DNA of 64,000 nt from Amaurobius ferox (taxonomy: Eukaryota > Arthropoda > Arachnida > Araneae > Amaurobiidae), in the NCBI GenBank assembly GCA_951213105.1, contig OX578147.1:126458322-126522321 (forward strand). The letters run 5' to 3'. The number at the start of each line of letters is the position of its first letter. Within the stretch, counting starts at the first letter, position 1. The notes below the pieces were generated by a model that was given only the letters and a program-made list of their open reading frames with translations, ran no database searches and was not told the origin of the DNA. Shown piece by piece: positions 11,906-22,765 of this stretch. The position numbers were made by a program, and so were the translations under genes.

Positions 11906-14429
11906 GGGTAGTTCAAAATTGTATAAGAAAATTTTTTATTCAATTATCATTCGTCTCACCCTTTGAAATTGTTCTATTTCGTGAAAAAATATCTGTAAAA
12001 TTTTATTGCAATTGAAAGATCAAAACATGTGCCGATGGGCATGCTTTTATGGGGACAGCTTTTGTTTTCTCGCCACTCCTGCTTTTCCCCTTCCTTAAAT
12101 TATCTCACTGTCAGCTTAATGCAACATTCTTGGAAAAATACCAAAAATGCAAATTTTAAAGTTTCTGTAGCTAATTTAAAGCTTCTATTGCAAGTTTCAG
12201 ATTAGCCTGTAGCGATAACAGTGCCACAGCCAAAATAAAATTCTAGAGAGGGGGATTCCCCAAAAGTTTTAAGAGAGAGGCAATTTTTTAGAGCAGGTGT
12301 TGGAAAGGGATATTTATATCATCCCTGCAGACATCATATATTTGAAATCATACTTAAAAGCTAAAAATTTTCAGCTAAAAGTTCCCTCTTCATGAGGTCC
12401 AGAAGTGCAAATTTTCAAACGCTTTCAACAGGCATAACTTAAAATTAATAAAAAAATTGAAGTCTTGTATGAAAGAAAAATTTTTTTCGAAAAGTTTTAT
12501 GTTCAAACCTAACAGGAATTCAACCTATTATAATGCAGCACCTACAAACATAATATTCTTGAGATGATTATAAAGAATTCTTAGAGTTTGCAGAAATTTT
12601 CATTGGAAACAACACAAATGAAATCGAGCTCCAGGAGCATACCATTAATCATGATAGATGACAAAAACACTTTATTGCTTCACAATATTACTGTCTCGTG
12701 ATGAATTTAAACTTACCTTCAAGGAAAAGAGAGGCATTTCTGACATATGTATATTTCTTGTATATATATTAAGGCTTGGTTCACAGCACCTTTGACTCAA
12801 GAGGCACCCAACCATGATATACAATTTTTGAAAAAGCTCATTGAGTATGAATCTGTGGATTTAGATATATTTTGTATCACAGTTAACAAATTCAAAAATC
12901 ATTTATGGTATCTATCTCCAGAAGCTTGTGCTTTAGAATTTTTTTTAATAAAAGTTTAGCTGTTGAAACTAAAATAAATATGGTACAGAATCTAGTGAAA
13001 GGCTGTACTCAAGACAAGGGTCTCAAGTGAATCATACTAAAAATGAGGACATTCCTGGACTAATAGATAAGTCTATTGAGGACTTCATTTCAAAAGACAG
13101 CAAACAACTTTTTGAAACATTTAATATTTCTGCAGATTTGCTTAATATAGATCCAGCTTCTTGGTCTAAAAGAGAAGTGTATAAGAAAGTGTCAGTTGTG
13201 CAACAATTAACGGTGGTCAATGACACAGCTGAAAGAGGGGTTAAGTTGATAGAGGACTACAACAAAATACTAACAAAAAATAAAGACCAGAAACAATTTC
13301 TATTGCAAGTTGTCACTGACTACAGACATTGATATCCTGATGCGAACAAGGAGACTGTAGCAAAAAAAAAAAATGGATTGAGATTGTCATTTGTTGATAT
13401 TTCTGTCATTATTTGCACATAAGTTGTATTTCGGATTTTAACAAACAAACATTCCAAAAATAATGCACAGTATCATCTTTTGGAATATTTATTCATTAAA
13501 ATTAGAGAGTTTTTCTTGAAGTAATGAATTGTACACATATTTTATTATACTCTTGTATTGATATTATTCAATTTCACATAATTTACCAATGACGAAAAAA
13601 AATAGTCGGCATCCGCACCACTTTTTATCATTCATATAAAGCAAGACTTTACAAAAATAATTTTTTAACCATTAAACGGTTTTAAGGGATGCCTCTGAAA
13701 AATTAAGAGTTGAATATTTTAGCCACCTAGCATCCTAAACACAATGTCCACTTAGAATTCAGGCAAAAAAAAATCCCACACCCATAGTAATATTTTATCC
13801 TTTAGAACTGGGAGGAGGGGGAAGTAAAATTGAAAAATGACAGTCAGACCATATCTGTTATTTCATATGGAAATGGATTTACATTAAATTCTACAGATTG
13901 TGATCATGATCAAAATCAAACGATCATAATTGGATTAATATTGTGGTTTAATTATCTTTAATTTAAAATACAAAAGCAGTTGTGAAATATTTTCATTTCT
14001 TCAACGAATGTTCTATGTTTACATTTTGAAGCAAACATATTTCCTCACTTAGTACATTAAAAAAACGTAAAATTTATTTATAAGATTTAGAACTTTTGAG
14101 AAATCCTCTCCCCCGCCAGAAATGTTTTTCGACTGTGGCACTGTTATGGCCATAGGTTAATATAAAACTGTTGCAATAGTAGCATTGCAGCTTATTTTTT
14201 GGAATCATGACAAGAATGTTGCATTAAGCTAACACTGGGATAGTTTAAAAAGGGAAAACAGCTTAAGTGGCAGGAAAATGAAAACTGTCCCTACAAAAGC
14301 ATGCCCATCAGCACTTGTTATTACTGTTCAATTGCAATAAAATTTTACAGATATTATTTTCTCCTGAAATAGAACAATTTTAAGTGGTGAGACTCAAAAA
14401 TTAAAGAAGTTGAATATTTTGGACCATCC
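11906..14429. mobile_element. Long-TIR DNA element, TA target, with broken cargo gene
   Basis: Two arms of about 350 bp face each other. The left begins GGGTAGTTCAAAAT and the right, read inward, begins GGATGGTCCAAAAT; each is flanked by TA (11904-11905 and 14430-14431). Further in, both arms share GATGGGCATGCTTTT, GCTTAATGCAACATTCTTG and AACAGTGCCACAG in inverted order. About 1.8 kb of non-repeated sequence between the arms holds the broken gene at 12.75-13.33 kb. A second, shorter copy of the terminal motif (TTGAATATTTTAGCCACCTAGCATCC, split here for length at about 13710-13735) suggests nested or rearranged ends. TA duplication fits the Tc1/mariner/IS630 superfamily, but I recognise no DDE transposase. 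Confidence 0.6.
12747..13332 (+). pseudogene. Broken gene of unknown function inside long-TIR element
   Basis: Two adjoining open segments in different frames read as parts of one protein. The first (to 12959) has APNHDIQFLKKLIEY and NHLWYLSPEACALEFF. The second (13027-13332) has IDPASWSKREVYKKVSVV, then VVNDTAERGVKLIEDYN and DQKQFLLQVVTDYR. Codon order, hydrophobic pattern and the AERGVKLIEDYN block look like genuine protein. I believe similar blocks recur in uncharacterised arthropod proteins, but I cannot name a family. At least one frameshift and stop codons between 12960 and 13027 break it. Its position between the inverted arms suggests it is cargo or the element's own gene. Confidence 0.5.
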
Positions 14430-14431
14430 TA

Positions 14432-16430
14432 TTCATGCAATATACCCATTGATTTTCCATTTATTAACTAAGCAGTATCTAACACTGTTAAAATTCCTTT
14501 CCTAGATTGTGGTTGGACGAACAAGATTGATGCAACGAATAACCACTGGTTTATAGCAAGACTAAGTTTATCAATCACTTTCACTTATAACAGTAACACT
14601 TTAGAAAAAGCAGTTTATTTTATTATATGACTCTTGCTCTGAATTATCACAAAAAAGAATATTATCCATGCCTCTTAATGTTTGAAAAAAAAGTATGCCA
14701 TACTTCTTTTGCCATGCATATTCCATTTTCCTGCTGACACTGTTCCATTCTTAAAAAAAAAATAAACTTAACTTCTTAGCCTATTCAATCTATTAAAAAA
14801 ATGGTTAACTACATTTCAGGAACAAAAATTACAAGGCAAATATCCAAAATAATTTACAAAATAGTTTTTGAACTTAACATGTGGTTGCCATATCTTTAAA
14901 ATAATAAAATCAATAAAAAACTATTTACTGTGGTCAATAGCTGTTGAAGACATTTAAATAATTAAAACTGCATTTACATAATGATATTTAAAGAAGGAAT
15001 TTCTTAAAATAATAATGTAATAAAGATAACTTTTAAACTAGTTTATTCTTGACTAAAAAGGTTCACCTAGTGTTATTTTTAAGGATTCAAGTGAGTAAAA
15101 AGGTTTGTGTAAATTTGTTCTAGAACTGCAACTAAACATTTGAAGAGGATTGATATGTTGCATCTTCTTCTGAAACTACAACTAAACATTTGAGAAAGGT
15201 TTATATGTTGCACCTTAAATTTTATTTTTTACTAAGTAAACTGAAATTATTAAATAAAAATTAATTGGAATTAAAACTAAAATGTTATTTTTTCGAGCAA
15301 TTATATTTTTTTTACTGAAATACTTAGATAAAAAAATAATAAAGTAGAAACATTGAAGAAAGAGTTCCACTATAAACTTGAAGAATTAAAAATTTGTTAA
15401 TGTTTAATGTAAAAAGTCCTTGAAAAAGAAACAATTTTGGGTCTTAAAAAGTCCTTTTACTTTTCTGAAACAAAAGAGTGGGAACCCTGATTTAAGTAAA
15501 CTACATTTAGATAATAATGTTTAGAGAAGAAATTTCTCCGAATAATAAGTAATATAATAAAAGTAACTTTTAAAGCAGTTTATTCTTGACTAAAGTTTGC
15601 ATTGTGTTGTGAGCAAGAAAGTTAATTAATATAAATTTTATTTTAAGGAACACTAAATATTTGAAGACCATTGCTGTGCTGCAATTATTTTTATCTTCCT
15701 TTTTAACTTAAAATGTTATTTTTATGGAACAAATATATATATATATATATAAATTAAAATAACAAAAACTAAAGTGCAAGAGTGTGAATCAGTAACCACA
15801 GTATCTAACCACGAGCAAAATAAAAGCGTGTGTGAAAAGCAAAAAGCAACGAGGAAGGGCCGAAAAAGCAGAGCACGGAGAGGCCAGGACAAGGAAAATA
15901 TATTAAAAAATAGTATATCTGCCAGAAACGTCTTCAGGGGCACATTCTAGACAGATATACTAAAATCCGTTGTTTCTATGATTGCATAAAAACACGTGGT
16001 TAAAATATTATGCAATCTGTGCCCAACAACGGAATAACAGAAAAAAAACAAATAGGATAAATTCAATTATATAACATAAAATACCACATAAACATGAAAT
16101 ATAAAATACCACATAGACATGAACATGAAAAATATAGCGCACAAATATACGAATTTGCAAAAAAGAGCAACTCACATGTCGAAAGGTCGTCACCGTGAAT
16201 AATCTTCAAATGATTCCCCCACATGCTACAATCTGTACGCTTACCTCGCTGAATACCACGTGGGAATAATCCAGACCAGAAGAAGTGGAAGTAGCAGTAC
16301 ATAGTTTCGGAGAGATAAACCCAAGAGTTTAGAAACTGACCGAGATGTGACCACGATTATCGAAAACTTTGAAAGAATGGATAACACTGTTTTTTGGAGC
16401 CGTAGCCTGTTTTTTGTTTTATTAGTTTTT
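14432..16430. other. Non-coding stretch
   Basis: No exon seen. There is a local duplication of a block with ACTAAACATTTGA and TATATGTTGCA (about 15125-15215). Two complementary 10-mers, AGTATATCTG and CAGATATACT, flank a 30-bp loop near 15913-15961. The last part (about 15.9-16.4 kb) may be the far 3' region of the minus-strand retroelement that follows. Confidence 0.4.
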
Positions 16431-16433
16431 TAG

Positions 16434-16586
16434 ATATCCGCCTTAACGGTTTTATGAGTGTTTTAAACTTTTTTCTTTACCCGCCGAGGCGGTTTTTTAA
16501 AAAAAATTTTTCGTTTTTAGTGTAATCGAAATTACTGTTTTTTAATATTTTTACATTTTTATGTTTGCCCGCCGGGGCGGTGTTTA
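16434..16586 (-). repeat. Three GC palindromes after the RT gene
   Basis: In an AT-rich surrounding, three short palindromes occur downstream of the minus-strand RT: CCGCCTTAACGG (16435-16446), CCGCCGAGGCGG (16483-16494) and CCGCCGGGGCGG (16568-16579). Each could form a 5-bp hairpin in the element RNA. The role is unknown; a 3'-UTR structure is one possibility. Confidence 0.5.
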
Positions 16587-16611
16587 TTTTATGGTGTTTC
16601 CACGACTTTAG

Positions 16612-18329
16612 AATACTGTACTTATACTGCGATCTACAAATAAGGGGGGGAAGTTGTACATATAGCAAAGATTTTTGAGACTATTAATGTGTGATAGTGT
16701 ACACTTATTACTATCCAGGCGTTTAATGCGGAGCAAATAGCTAGTGATTAGATTTCTAAAAACTTGGTTGCTAAGGCAAGAAGAGAAATGTGGGAAGAAT
16801 TTTACATTAAATTTAAATTGATGTCTCTTATCATAAATAGTAGTAGTGAAAGAGTTACAATGTATATCAATGGTGATGTCAAGCTAATTTACAGATTTGG
16901 AAGGGTGGGATTCATTCGGTATTAATTCAAGATTGGATGGATATATATTAAGTGTGGGTAAAGAAACGTGTGCAGTATGAAAACAAAGAAAAACATCATC
17001 AATGTATCGAAAAATAGAAATGTTACGAGTGAACAGAGTGGATTTTCTTTCGTAGAAGTAAAGATAAATATTGGCAAGCATGGAGCTACTAGTGGATCCT
17101 TGCGGTACTCCAATCGTTTGGAGGTATACAGCATTGCCATGTACAAGATAGTTGTGAAAAAGCACAAAATGCAATAAATTATTGAAGGTGGACGAGTCAT
17201 ATTTAGTAAGAGTATTTAATTTGAATTGATCGAAGAGTTGTTTAATGACAGAGAATAAATCTTTGATGTCGATGTTATTAAAAAGATCTTTAAAATCTAA
17301 TGTTTGGAAAGAGTCAATGGCAGAAAAGGATTTCAGTTTTTGAATAAGTTCATAGCTATTTCGGATAATGCAATGTGGCTCTAGGGAAATAGCATGAAAA
17401 AGAATGTTTAAGACTTTGAGAAGTTTTTTATTAGCTTTTGATGCATAAGAGTTGTGTCCACTGGTAACTGTTCTAAATTTTACTGGGTCCTTGTGAAATT
17501 TTGGTATGATTACTAAATATGGAATGTTTAAATTTTGATGGGTATCAAAAAATTGTTTATACTTGGAAATAAGTTTGCGTTTTAAATCATGTATGGTTGT
17601 TTTTTGCAATTTGAAGGTATTAATTTGATTTAAATTGGATAACAATGTTTTAATGTAGAAAAATTTGCAGAAAATAGCATAGTTTGATGAAGCTTTGTCT
17701 ACATACGTAAAAACTAGGAATTTCTGCATATGTGTAATACTTTTCTTTAATTTTGATAATTGGAAATTCGACTGTGGAATATTCGAATGTGATAGCTTAA
17801 GTTGAACATGGGATAAGATTTTAGATTTCCAGATACAAAAGGCTTCCATAGGTGTTGAATGTGTAATGGACATTTTATATATGAATTTATCAATATCAAG
17901 AGAGAGAGTGTTAAGGATAGAATAAGGATGATTTTTAGAAGGTAGTCTATATTTTGTTCCATATGACATAATGAGTTTTAAGGAAGGGTCGGTGATTATA
18001 TCTAAGTTACCCGTTAGTACATGACCAAAATGGGTATTTATAAAAGGTTTCAATGCAGGTGAATCACAATTACAAAGATTATTTTTATCTATCGGAGTAG
18101 AGGACGATGGATCAGTAGATTTTGAAATTTGGTTATAGTTAAAAATAAGTCTACCGAAGGGGATGTTATATTTATATGATTTAACTATATTGATGTTTTT
18201 TATTGGAAATTCAAGTGATAGGTGATGGAAAAGTTTGGTGAAGTTGAAGGAATCAATGATTCGGTTTGAAAAGTTAATAACACAATAAGAGTTAGAGGGA
18301 GGGATACTTGGTTGAACATGAGCAGGCAT
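16612..18329 (-). pseudogene. Penelope-like reverse transcriptase with one in-frame stop
   Basis: An ATG at 18329 opens 481 codons, ending in TAG at 16884-16886. The same frame then continues without another stop to TAA near 16612, and the continuation (IYDKRHQFKFNVKFF and on) matches the tail of the RT at 3.0-4.0 kb. The element therefore carries a single nonsense change at the SVN/LD junction. Order along the protein: an N-terminal CNCDSPALKPFI with HFGHVLTGNLDII (about residues 86-110, a Cys/His block seen in some Penelope-like RTs), VDKASSNYAIF, IIPKFHKDPVKFRTV, motif A LDFKDLFNNIDI, motif B GVPQGSTSSSMLANIYL and motif C FRYIDDVFLCF. No GIY-YIG domain is visible upstream within about 1 kb. 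Placement near the Naiad/Chlamys-like clade is a guess from the Cys/His block. Confidence 0.82.
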
Positions 18330-19660
18330 TAATATATATATTTGTTTAGCATGTTTTAGATGCGTTGTATATATTTTAAATATAAATATTTTAGTGAATG
18401 GTAATGATTTTCTGAAATTTTCATAATGCTGTTATAAATTTTTTAATATTTTGCGAAAGAAATTAAATTGCTAAAATACACAAGAATGGAAAGCAGTTTC
18501 CATATTCATTAATTAAAACCTTGTTTCTTTTTCTGCCAAAATCTGCAGGAAGTTCTTTGATGACAGAGTACTTTTCATTGACTTTAACACTTTATAATCA
18601 CTAACTTATTTTAAAATAAATAATAGCTTGAACATATAGATGTTTTGTATATATATTGTGTTAGAAATATTTATGAAATTTTAAGTATGCTCTTTATAGG
18701 TGATAATTTTTCAGGTAAAAAGGAAATTTTCCCAATTTCCCTTCCATGTTGAATTCCAGAATCATTTTTTGAAGAGTATTAAAAAATTAGAAGCGCACTT
18801 AAAAATATTTGTTTTTGTTACTGATGTACATAATGAATGTTTTACTACTGTGTTATACTGTATTCTGTATCATTCCTAGTAGAATATTTGCATAGAATGT
18901 AACTTGTAAAGTTTTGTAAGGTTATTGTCTTTCATGTATTTTCTTGTGTAACTTTCAAATGCAATATCATTTTGATAGTTGTGCATTTCTTTACTTTGTA
19001 TTTGTTTTATGCTATTGACTAGACCGAGTTTTATCTATTGAGTGTGGATTGTCCTTTGCAAGTTGTTTGGCACAATCCATTTAGCTTAAAGAAATTTGTG
19101 TGTCAATTGCCAAACTCTAGTTTAGTTTAGGCTTGTGCGAAAGGTGAATGGCTTGTGTCTGTGACAATCTGGTATGTTTTATAAGGCATTGTTCCTCTCT
19201 TCTATTGTAAATATCTGCTGTTAGTTGCATTAGTGTTATCTGATGAATAAATTTTTCAATCAGCTAGTAGTTATTGTTGTATCATTTTGTTTCTAAACTT
19301 GTTTGTACATTTTTATATGTCTGAACTTTGATTTACTGTATGTAAAATGTTGCCTGAGATTAAGGTCTAAAAGTTCAGAGATGATCTAAAAGTCCAGACA
19401 TGAAGTAAAGAACCAGAGTCCTGAAAAGGTCCAAAGTATTGGTGAAATACATGTAACTTGTCGGTTATACTCAGTGGATCTAGATAAATTACATAAAAAC
19501 TACTCTGACAAGTGTCACCAAATAATAGCCATAACTTGCAATTACAAGGTGTAGTCTGATAACAAGTTTTGTCTATTGATATTGAGAGAATTGTCAGAGA
19601 TGATATGGGGAAACTGTATTCACTGCATTTTACACCATTTGTCTGCCTGCAATGAATGAC
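18330..19660. other. Non-coding stretch
   Basis: No coding exon is recognised. The stretch 18.8-19.3 kb is T-rich and ends with GATGAATAAATTTTT (19223-19237). It could be an untranslated 3' end of some transcript, but I see no coding part to go with it. Confidence 0.35.
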
Positions 19661-19762
19661 GGTTGGTCTGCAAGGCCGGTGCAACACAAAAGTAGGTTGG
19701 TCTGCAAGGCCTGTGCAGCACAAAAGTAGGTTGGTCTGTAAGGTGAGTACAGCGCAAAAGTA
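19661..19762. repeat. 34-bp tandem repeat, three units
   Basis: The unit beginning GGTTGGTCTGCAAGGCC and ending CACAAAAGTA starts at 19661, 19695 and 19729, so the period is 34 bp. A partial fourth unit follows. The open frame across it on the minus strand is repeat-derived (CTGLADQPTFVLHRP), not a gene. Confidence 0.7.
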
Positions 19763-19861
19763 GGTGGAAGCATGCAGCTGTCGCTTAGAATTCGCCTGCA
19801 TCATAAGAGCTTGAGTTATAATGGCAAACATGTACATGTTACAGACAATCTAAAGAGGCAT

Positions 19862-20060
19862 TCTTTATGTTGGTGTTCTACCTCTAGATGACAATGCAAA
19901 ACGCCCACATGGCAGCAACAACAGATCATCTGGAGAGGCTTAGTTGGGAATGCCCCCCCCCCCCTCTACAAACCTGACCTTGCACCCAGTGACTTCCTCT
20001 TCCTAGATTTAAAGATGATGCTGAAAACTATTACACCAATAGTGTTATAGTGTTACATAC
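19862..20060 (+). pseudogene. Mariner-type transposase fragment
   Basis: Translated with one frameshift, the fragment reads DDNAKRP, then HMAATTDHLERLSWE, a run of prolines from a C homopolymer, and YKPDLAPSDFLFLDLK. The DNA-x-xPH block followed about 30 residues later by a PDLAPSDF block is the second and third acidic region of mariner transposases. It lacks everything upstream and is plainly dead. Confidence 0.65.
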
Positions 20061-20099
20061 ACAACCACATACTGTAATATATCTAGATCCACTGTCACC

Positions 20100-20292
20100 T
20101 GCGAAGTACGATCACGTTAAACATGTGGGTCCGTAAGTCCTGAGAGGTTGATGGTAGGGGAAGGAGGGTACAGTCTCTGTGGATGCCTCCCCCACTGGGT
20201 TCCAGTCTAAATTGGTGGCACTTCTCGGTCGTCCAAACAGTTACCTTACACCTTTCTGGTAGGTCGGACTATCTGGGTCTCAACAACACCAA
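20100..20292 (+). mobile_element. SINE copy lacking its tRNA head
   Basis: From GAAGTACGATCACGTTAAAC to GGTCTGGGTCTCAACAAC-type tail, this matches the body and 3' domain of the complete SINE at 20730-21014, which lies only 440 bp downstream in the same direction. The tRNA-like head is missing. It differs by many substitutions and a small deletion (TCCTGAGAGG against TCCTTCCGAGAGG), so it is an older insertion. Confidence 0.7.
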
Positions 20293-20715
20293 CAGTGTTG
20301 ATGCCATTTGCAAATTTGATCATATGCAGGTCATGGACTTTTATGAAAAGGACTTCTTCAAACTGATACACCAGTACGATACCTTAATTTCCATAAGGAC
20401 TATGTTGAAAAATAGGTAAATCATTATCTTATCATCCATAGTGCCTTTTGTCACCAGCATGGATGTTCTTTGCACTAATGGACCTGTGAAACATATTTTC
20501 AGACTACCTCTCATACAGCCAATAACTAATCCAATTGTATTTCTATTAAGTGATCACTAATTTGTAGGCTTCAACTTCAATTTCTTAATTTTAATCAATT
20601 AGTTCTCTGAAGACTAAAATTAAGTTTAATGGCATCTCGACTTTTCACTTTGTTTATGTTTTTTAAGCAAAATCTGCTTGTCTATGTCCAATCCACTTTC
20701 TCTTGTAACATAAAC

Positions 20716-21028
20716 ACAGTATAAAACTGGGGGCGCGGTAGCCCATTGGTTAGCGAGCTGGAGTTGCACTCGGTAGGTCCGGGTTCGATTCCAGCCACTG
20801 CCAAAACTGCCGCCGTGTTGACGCGGAGTACGATCACGTTAAACATGTGGGTCCGTAAGTCCTTCCGAGAGGTTGGTGGTAGAGGAAGGAGGGTACGGTC
20901 CCTGTGGATGCCTCTCCCACTGGGTTCCGGTCTAAATTGGGTGGCACTTCCCGGCCGTCCAAACAGTTACCTTACACCTTTCTATTAGGTCGGACGGTCT
21001 GGGTCTCAACAACAACAGTATAAAACTG
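20716..21028 (+). mobile_element. Complete tRNA-derived SINE with TSD
   Basis: The insert 20730-21014 is flanked by the direct repeat ACAGTATAAAACTG (20716-20729 and 21015-21028). Its head is tRNA-like: an A box in TAGCCCATTGGTTAGCG and a B box GGTTCGATTCC about 50 bp later, as expected for RNA polymerase III transcription. A body of about 150 bp follows, then a 3' domain of about 65 bp (GGCCGTCCAAACAG to GGACGGTCTGGGTCTC) and a CAA-rich tail. The 3' domain is the same module that occurs alone as a 58-bp insertion at three other sites. The partner LINE is not in the window. Confidence 0.85.
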
Positions 21029-21224
21029 AACAACCTTAAGGCTATGTCAAAATTTTTCAAAAAAATTTATGAATCGTAATTTATTAGCCTAAAGTAGTTG
21101 AAATAATTTGTTAGCCTAATTAAGATACATGACAACACAAATTCTTAAGTTATAATTATTGTATATATCATAGAAAAGAATTGTTCAAGACAGCTTTTCA
21201 TTTTTATTCTTTGGAATACACTTT

Positions 21225-21560
21225 TAATGCAGATAGCAGCACCCATAGACCGGTTTCAAATGTATTATGCACTCTTTAGCATTTAATAGCTAATATCTGC
21301 AATAGCAGCAACTATGAAATTGGTGACTATGAAACTATGTGATCATGAGCTTGGCCGTTGTAGCTTTGTGAAGCCTGAGCTAAATTTTGTAGAAATACGA
21401 CTACATAGTAGGACTGAATTTGTTGATTCTTAGAGGTTTGTGAGATTGTGGCATATAGAAAATTTCCTTGCTGCCATTTCAGATGTCGACTATCTGATGA
21501 GAGCATAATAAGCATGAAACCAATCTATAGGTGCTGTTATTTGTAATGACAGTGTATTGT
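21225..21560. repeat. Inverted pair of decayed hammerhead repeats
   Basis: On the minus strand, 21233-21318 keeps GAAACCGGTC and the outer stem, but CTGATGA has become CTAAAGA. On the plus strand, 21472-21560 keeps CTGATGA and GAAAC exactly but has CCAATC in place of CCGGTC, and its inner stem is out of register. The head-to-head arrangement with about 150 bp between copies repeats what is seen at 61-335. Neither copy should cleave. Confidence 0.5.
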
Positions 21561-21849
21561 AAACATTTTTTTTTTTTCATATGAAAAATAATCTAAGATA
21601 TCTTGTACCTAAGTAGTTAAGATGCTAATTAATGAATGATGGTAGATTAAGCCATGGATTGCAATTTTAAACCTGTAATCAGACCCAGAAAACACATTGG
21701 ATTTTTATTGTTTTTCAAATATGTTTGTTACCTATGTTGTTATCATTTTGCCATGTATTTATTTTTAAATGTATTAACATGGTCTAATTTTCAGTGATCA
21801 TATACAAGGTTCCTTAGCACCTCAATAACTTTATAAGGAAAGGTTTATG

Positions 21850-21925
21850 AGTGTACATGGTCAATATATAGTGATAACTACTAGGTCAATATATAGTGAT
21901 ACTAGGTCAATATATAGTGATAACA
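21850..21925. repeat. Short tandem repeat, three units
   Basis: GGTCAATATATAGTGATA occurs three times in a row, followed by ACTACTA, CTA or ACATC, giving periods of about 28 and 24 bp. No function is apparent. Confidence 0.6.
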
Positions 21926-22600
21926 TCATTCCCGATTGAATAAAAGTAATTTCAGTGTCCGTAGCAAAGAATTTCGGAAGGTGGGATTATGAATTCTGCA
22001 ACAAAACGAGATAGACGAGAAAAGTTGTACAGCTTTGTTTAATGCATAGGAATCAATACCGGGAATACACAAACATATACAGAAGGCAATAAATAGCAGT
22101 AATGCATAACCGGTCATTAGATATGCAGCCATGCCACAGTACTGTTAAACATTGTTGAAATGTTCACAAGCATATGCAAATAATGCCAGTGACGTAGTAT
22201 CCATTTGTGAGAGAAAAGGCAGGTTGTACACTAAGTTCCTGTGCATGTGTTTATTTTAGCATTTCTGTATAAGACAGCATCAATAACCCTACTGTATCAA
22301 ATAAATGATTTGTGTAACTGTTTTACTGCCATTTCCTAATCATTAGACAATTCTCTTCAATTTTGTAATTGGCTTTTTTTTTTTTTTTTGTCTATCTCAC
22401 TTTATTGCCAAGCTTGTTATCCTAGTTATATAATTCTGTGCTAAAGGCACTACAATCACTTATTCGACCAGACATGTTCACTTTGCTATAGATAGACCTA
22501 GCATGTACACTGGTGGACTTTTCCTTACAAAGTTATTAGGGTGGTGCTAAGGGCTTTTCTAGGAACTGTGTATACACCAATATTGACAATTGTGCTTTCA
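21926..22600. repeat. Two pieces of an interspersed repeat, opposite strands
   Basis: The minus strand of 21926-22135 reads IPGIDSYALNKAVQLFSS and RIHNPTFRNSLLRTLK. It is related to the plus strand at about 36950-37140, which reads VPGIDPYSLNNALQLF. The plus strand at about 22385-22600 matches the continuation at 37080-37270 (both have ACTATAGATA or GCTATAGATAGACCTA and CCTTACAAAGTTATT). So the 36.9-37.3 kb copy is contiguous, whereas here the two halves lie back to back. Whether the short protein-like stretch was ever a gene is unclear. Confidence 0.45.
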
Positions 22601-22765
22601 CTATAACAATGCTATCAATATTGATAATTTTCAATTTAGAGTTGCGAGAAATATAAGTTAATTGAGTATTAAAATAGTTTTACATATTGTCAGCAGACAA
22701 AGTATTCAATTCAACGTTTAAAACATTGTGCCATGGATCTTATACATCATTTTTATTTTCCTTAT

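Noticed and set aside
18330..19660. GIY-YIG endonuclease domain upstream of the minus-strand RT
   Set aside because: I looked for a continuing frame or a Gly-Ile-Tyr/Tyr-Ile-Gly pair in the about 1.3 kb upstream and found none.
20745..20805. Possible tRNA gene (A and B boxes present)
   Set aside because: It does not fold as a full tRNA and is followed by a SINE body and tail inside a target duplication. The same holds for the tRNA-like heads at 34.2, 35.7 and 56.6 kb.
21472..21560. Second active hammerhead, because CTGATGA and GAAAC are both present
   Set aside because: Stem III is broken (CCAATC) and stem I is shifted by a lost base, so cleavage is unlikely.
21926..22132. Minus-strand frame resembling the end of a seven-helix receptor (RIHNPTFRNSLLRTLK)
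   Set aside because: The similarity is short, and the sequence is part of a repeat also found at 36.9-37.3 kb. There is not enough to call a receptor.
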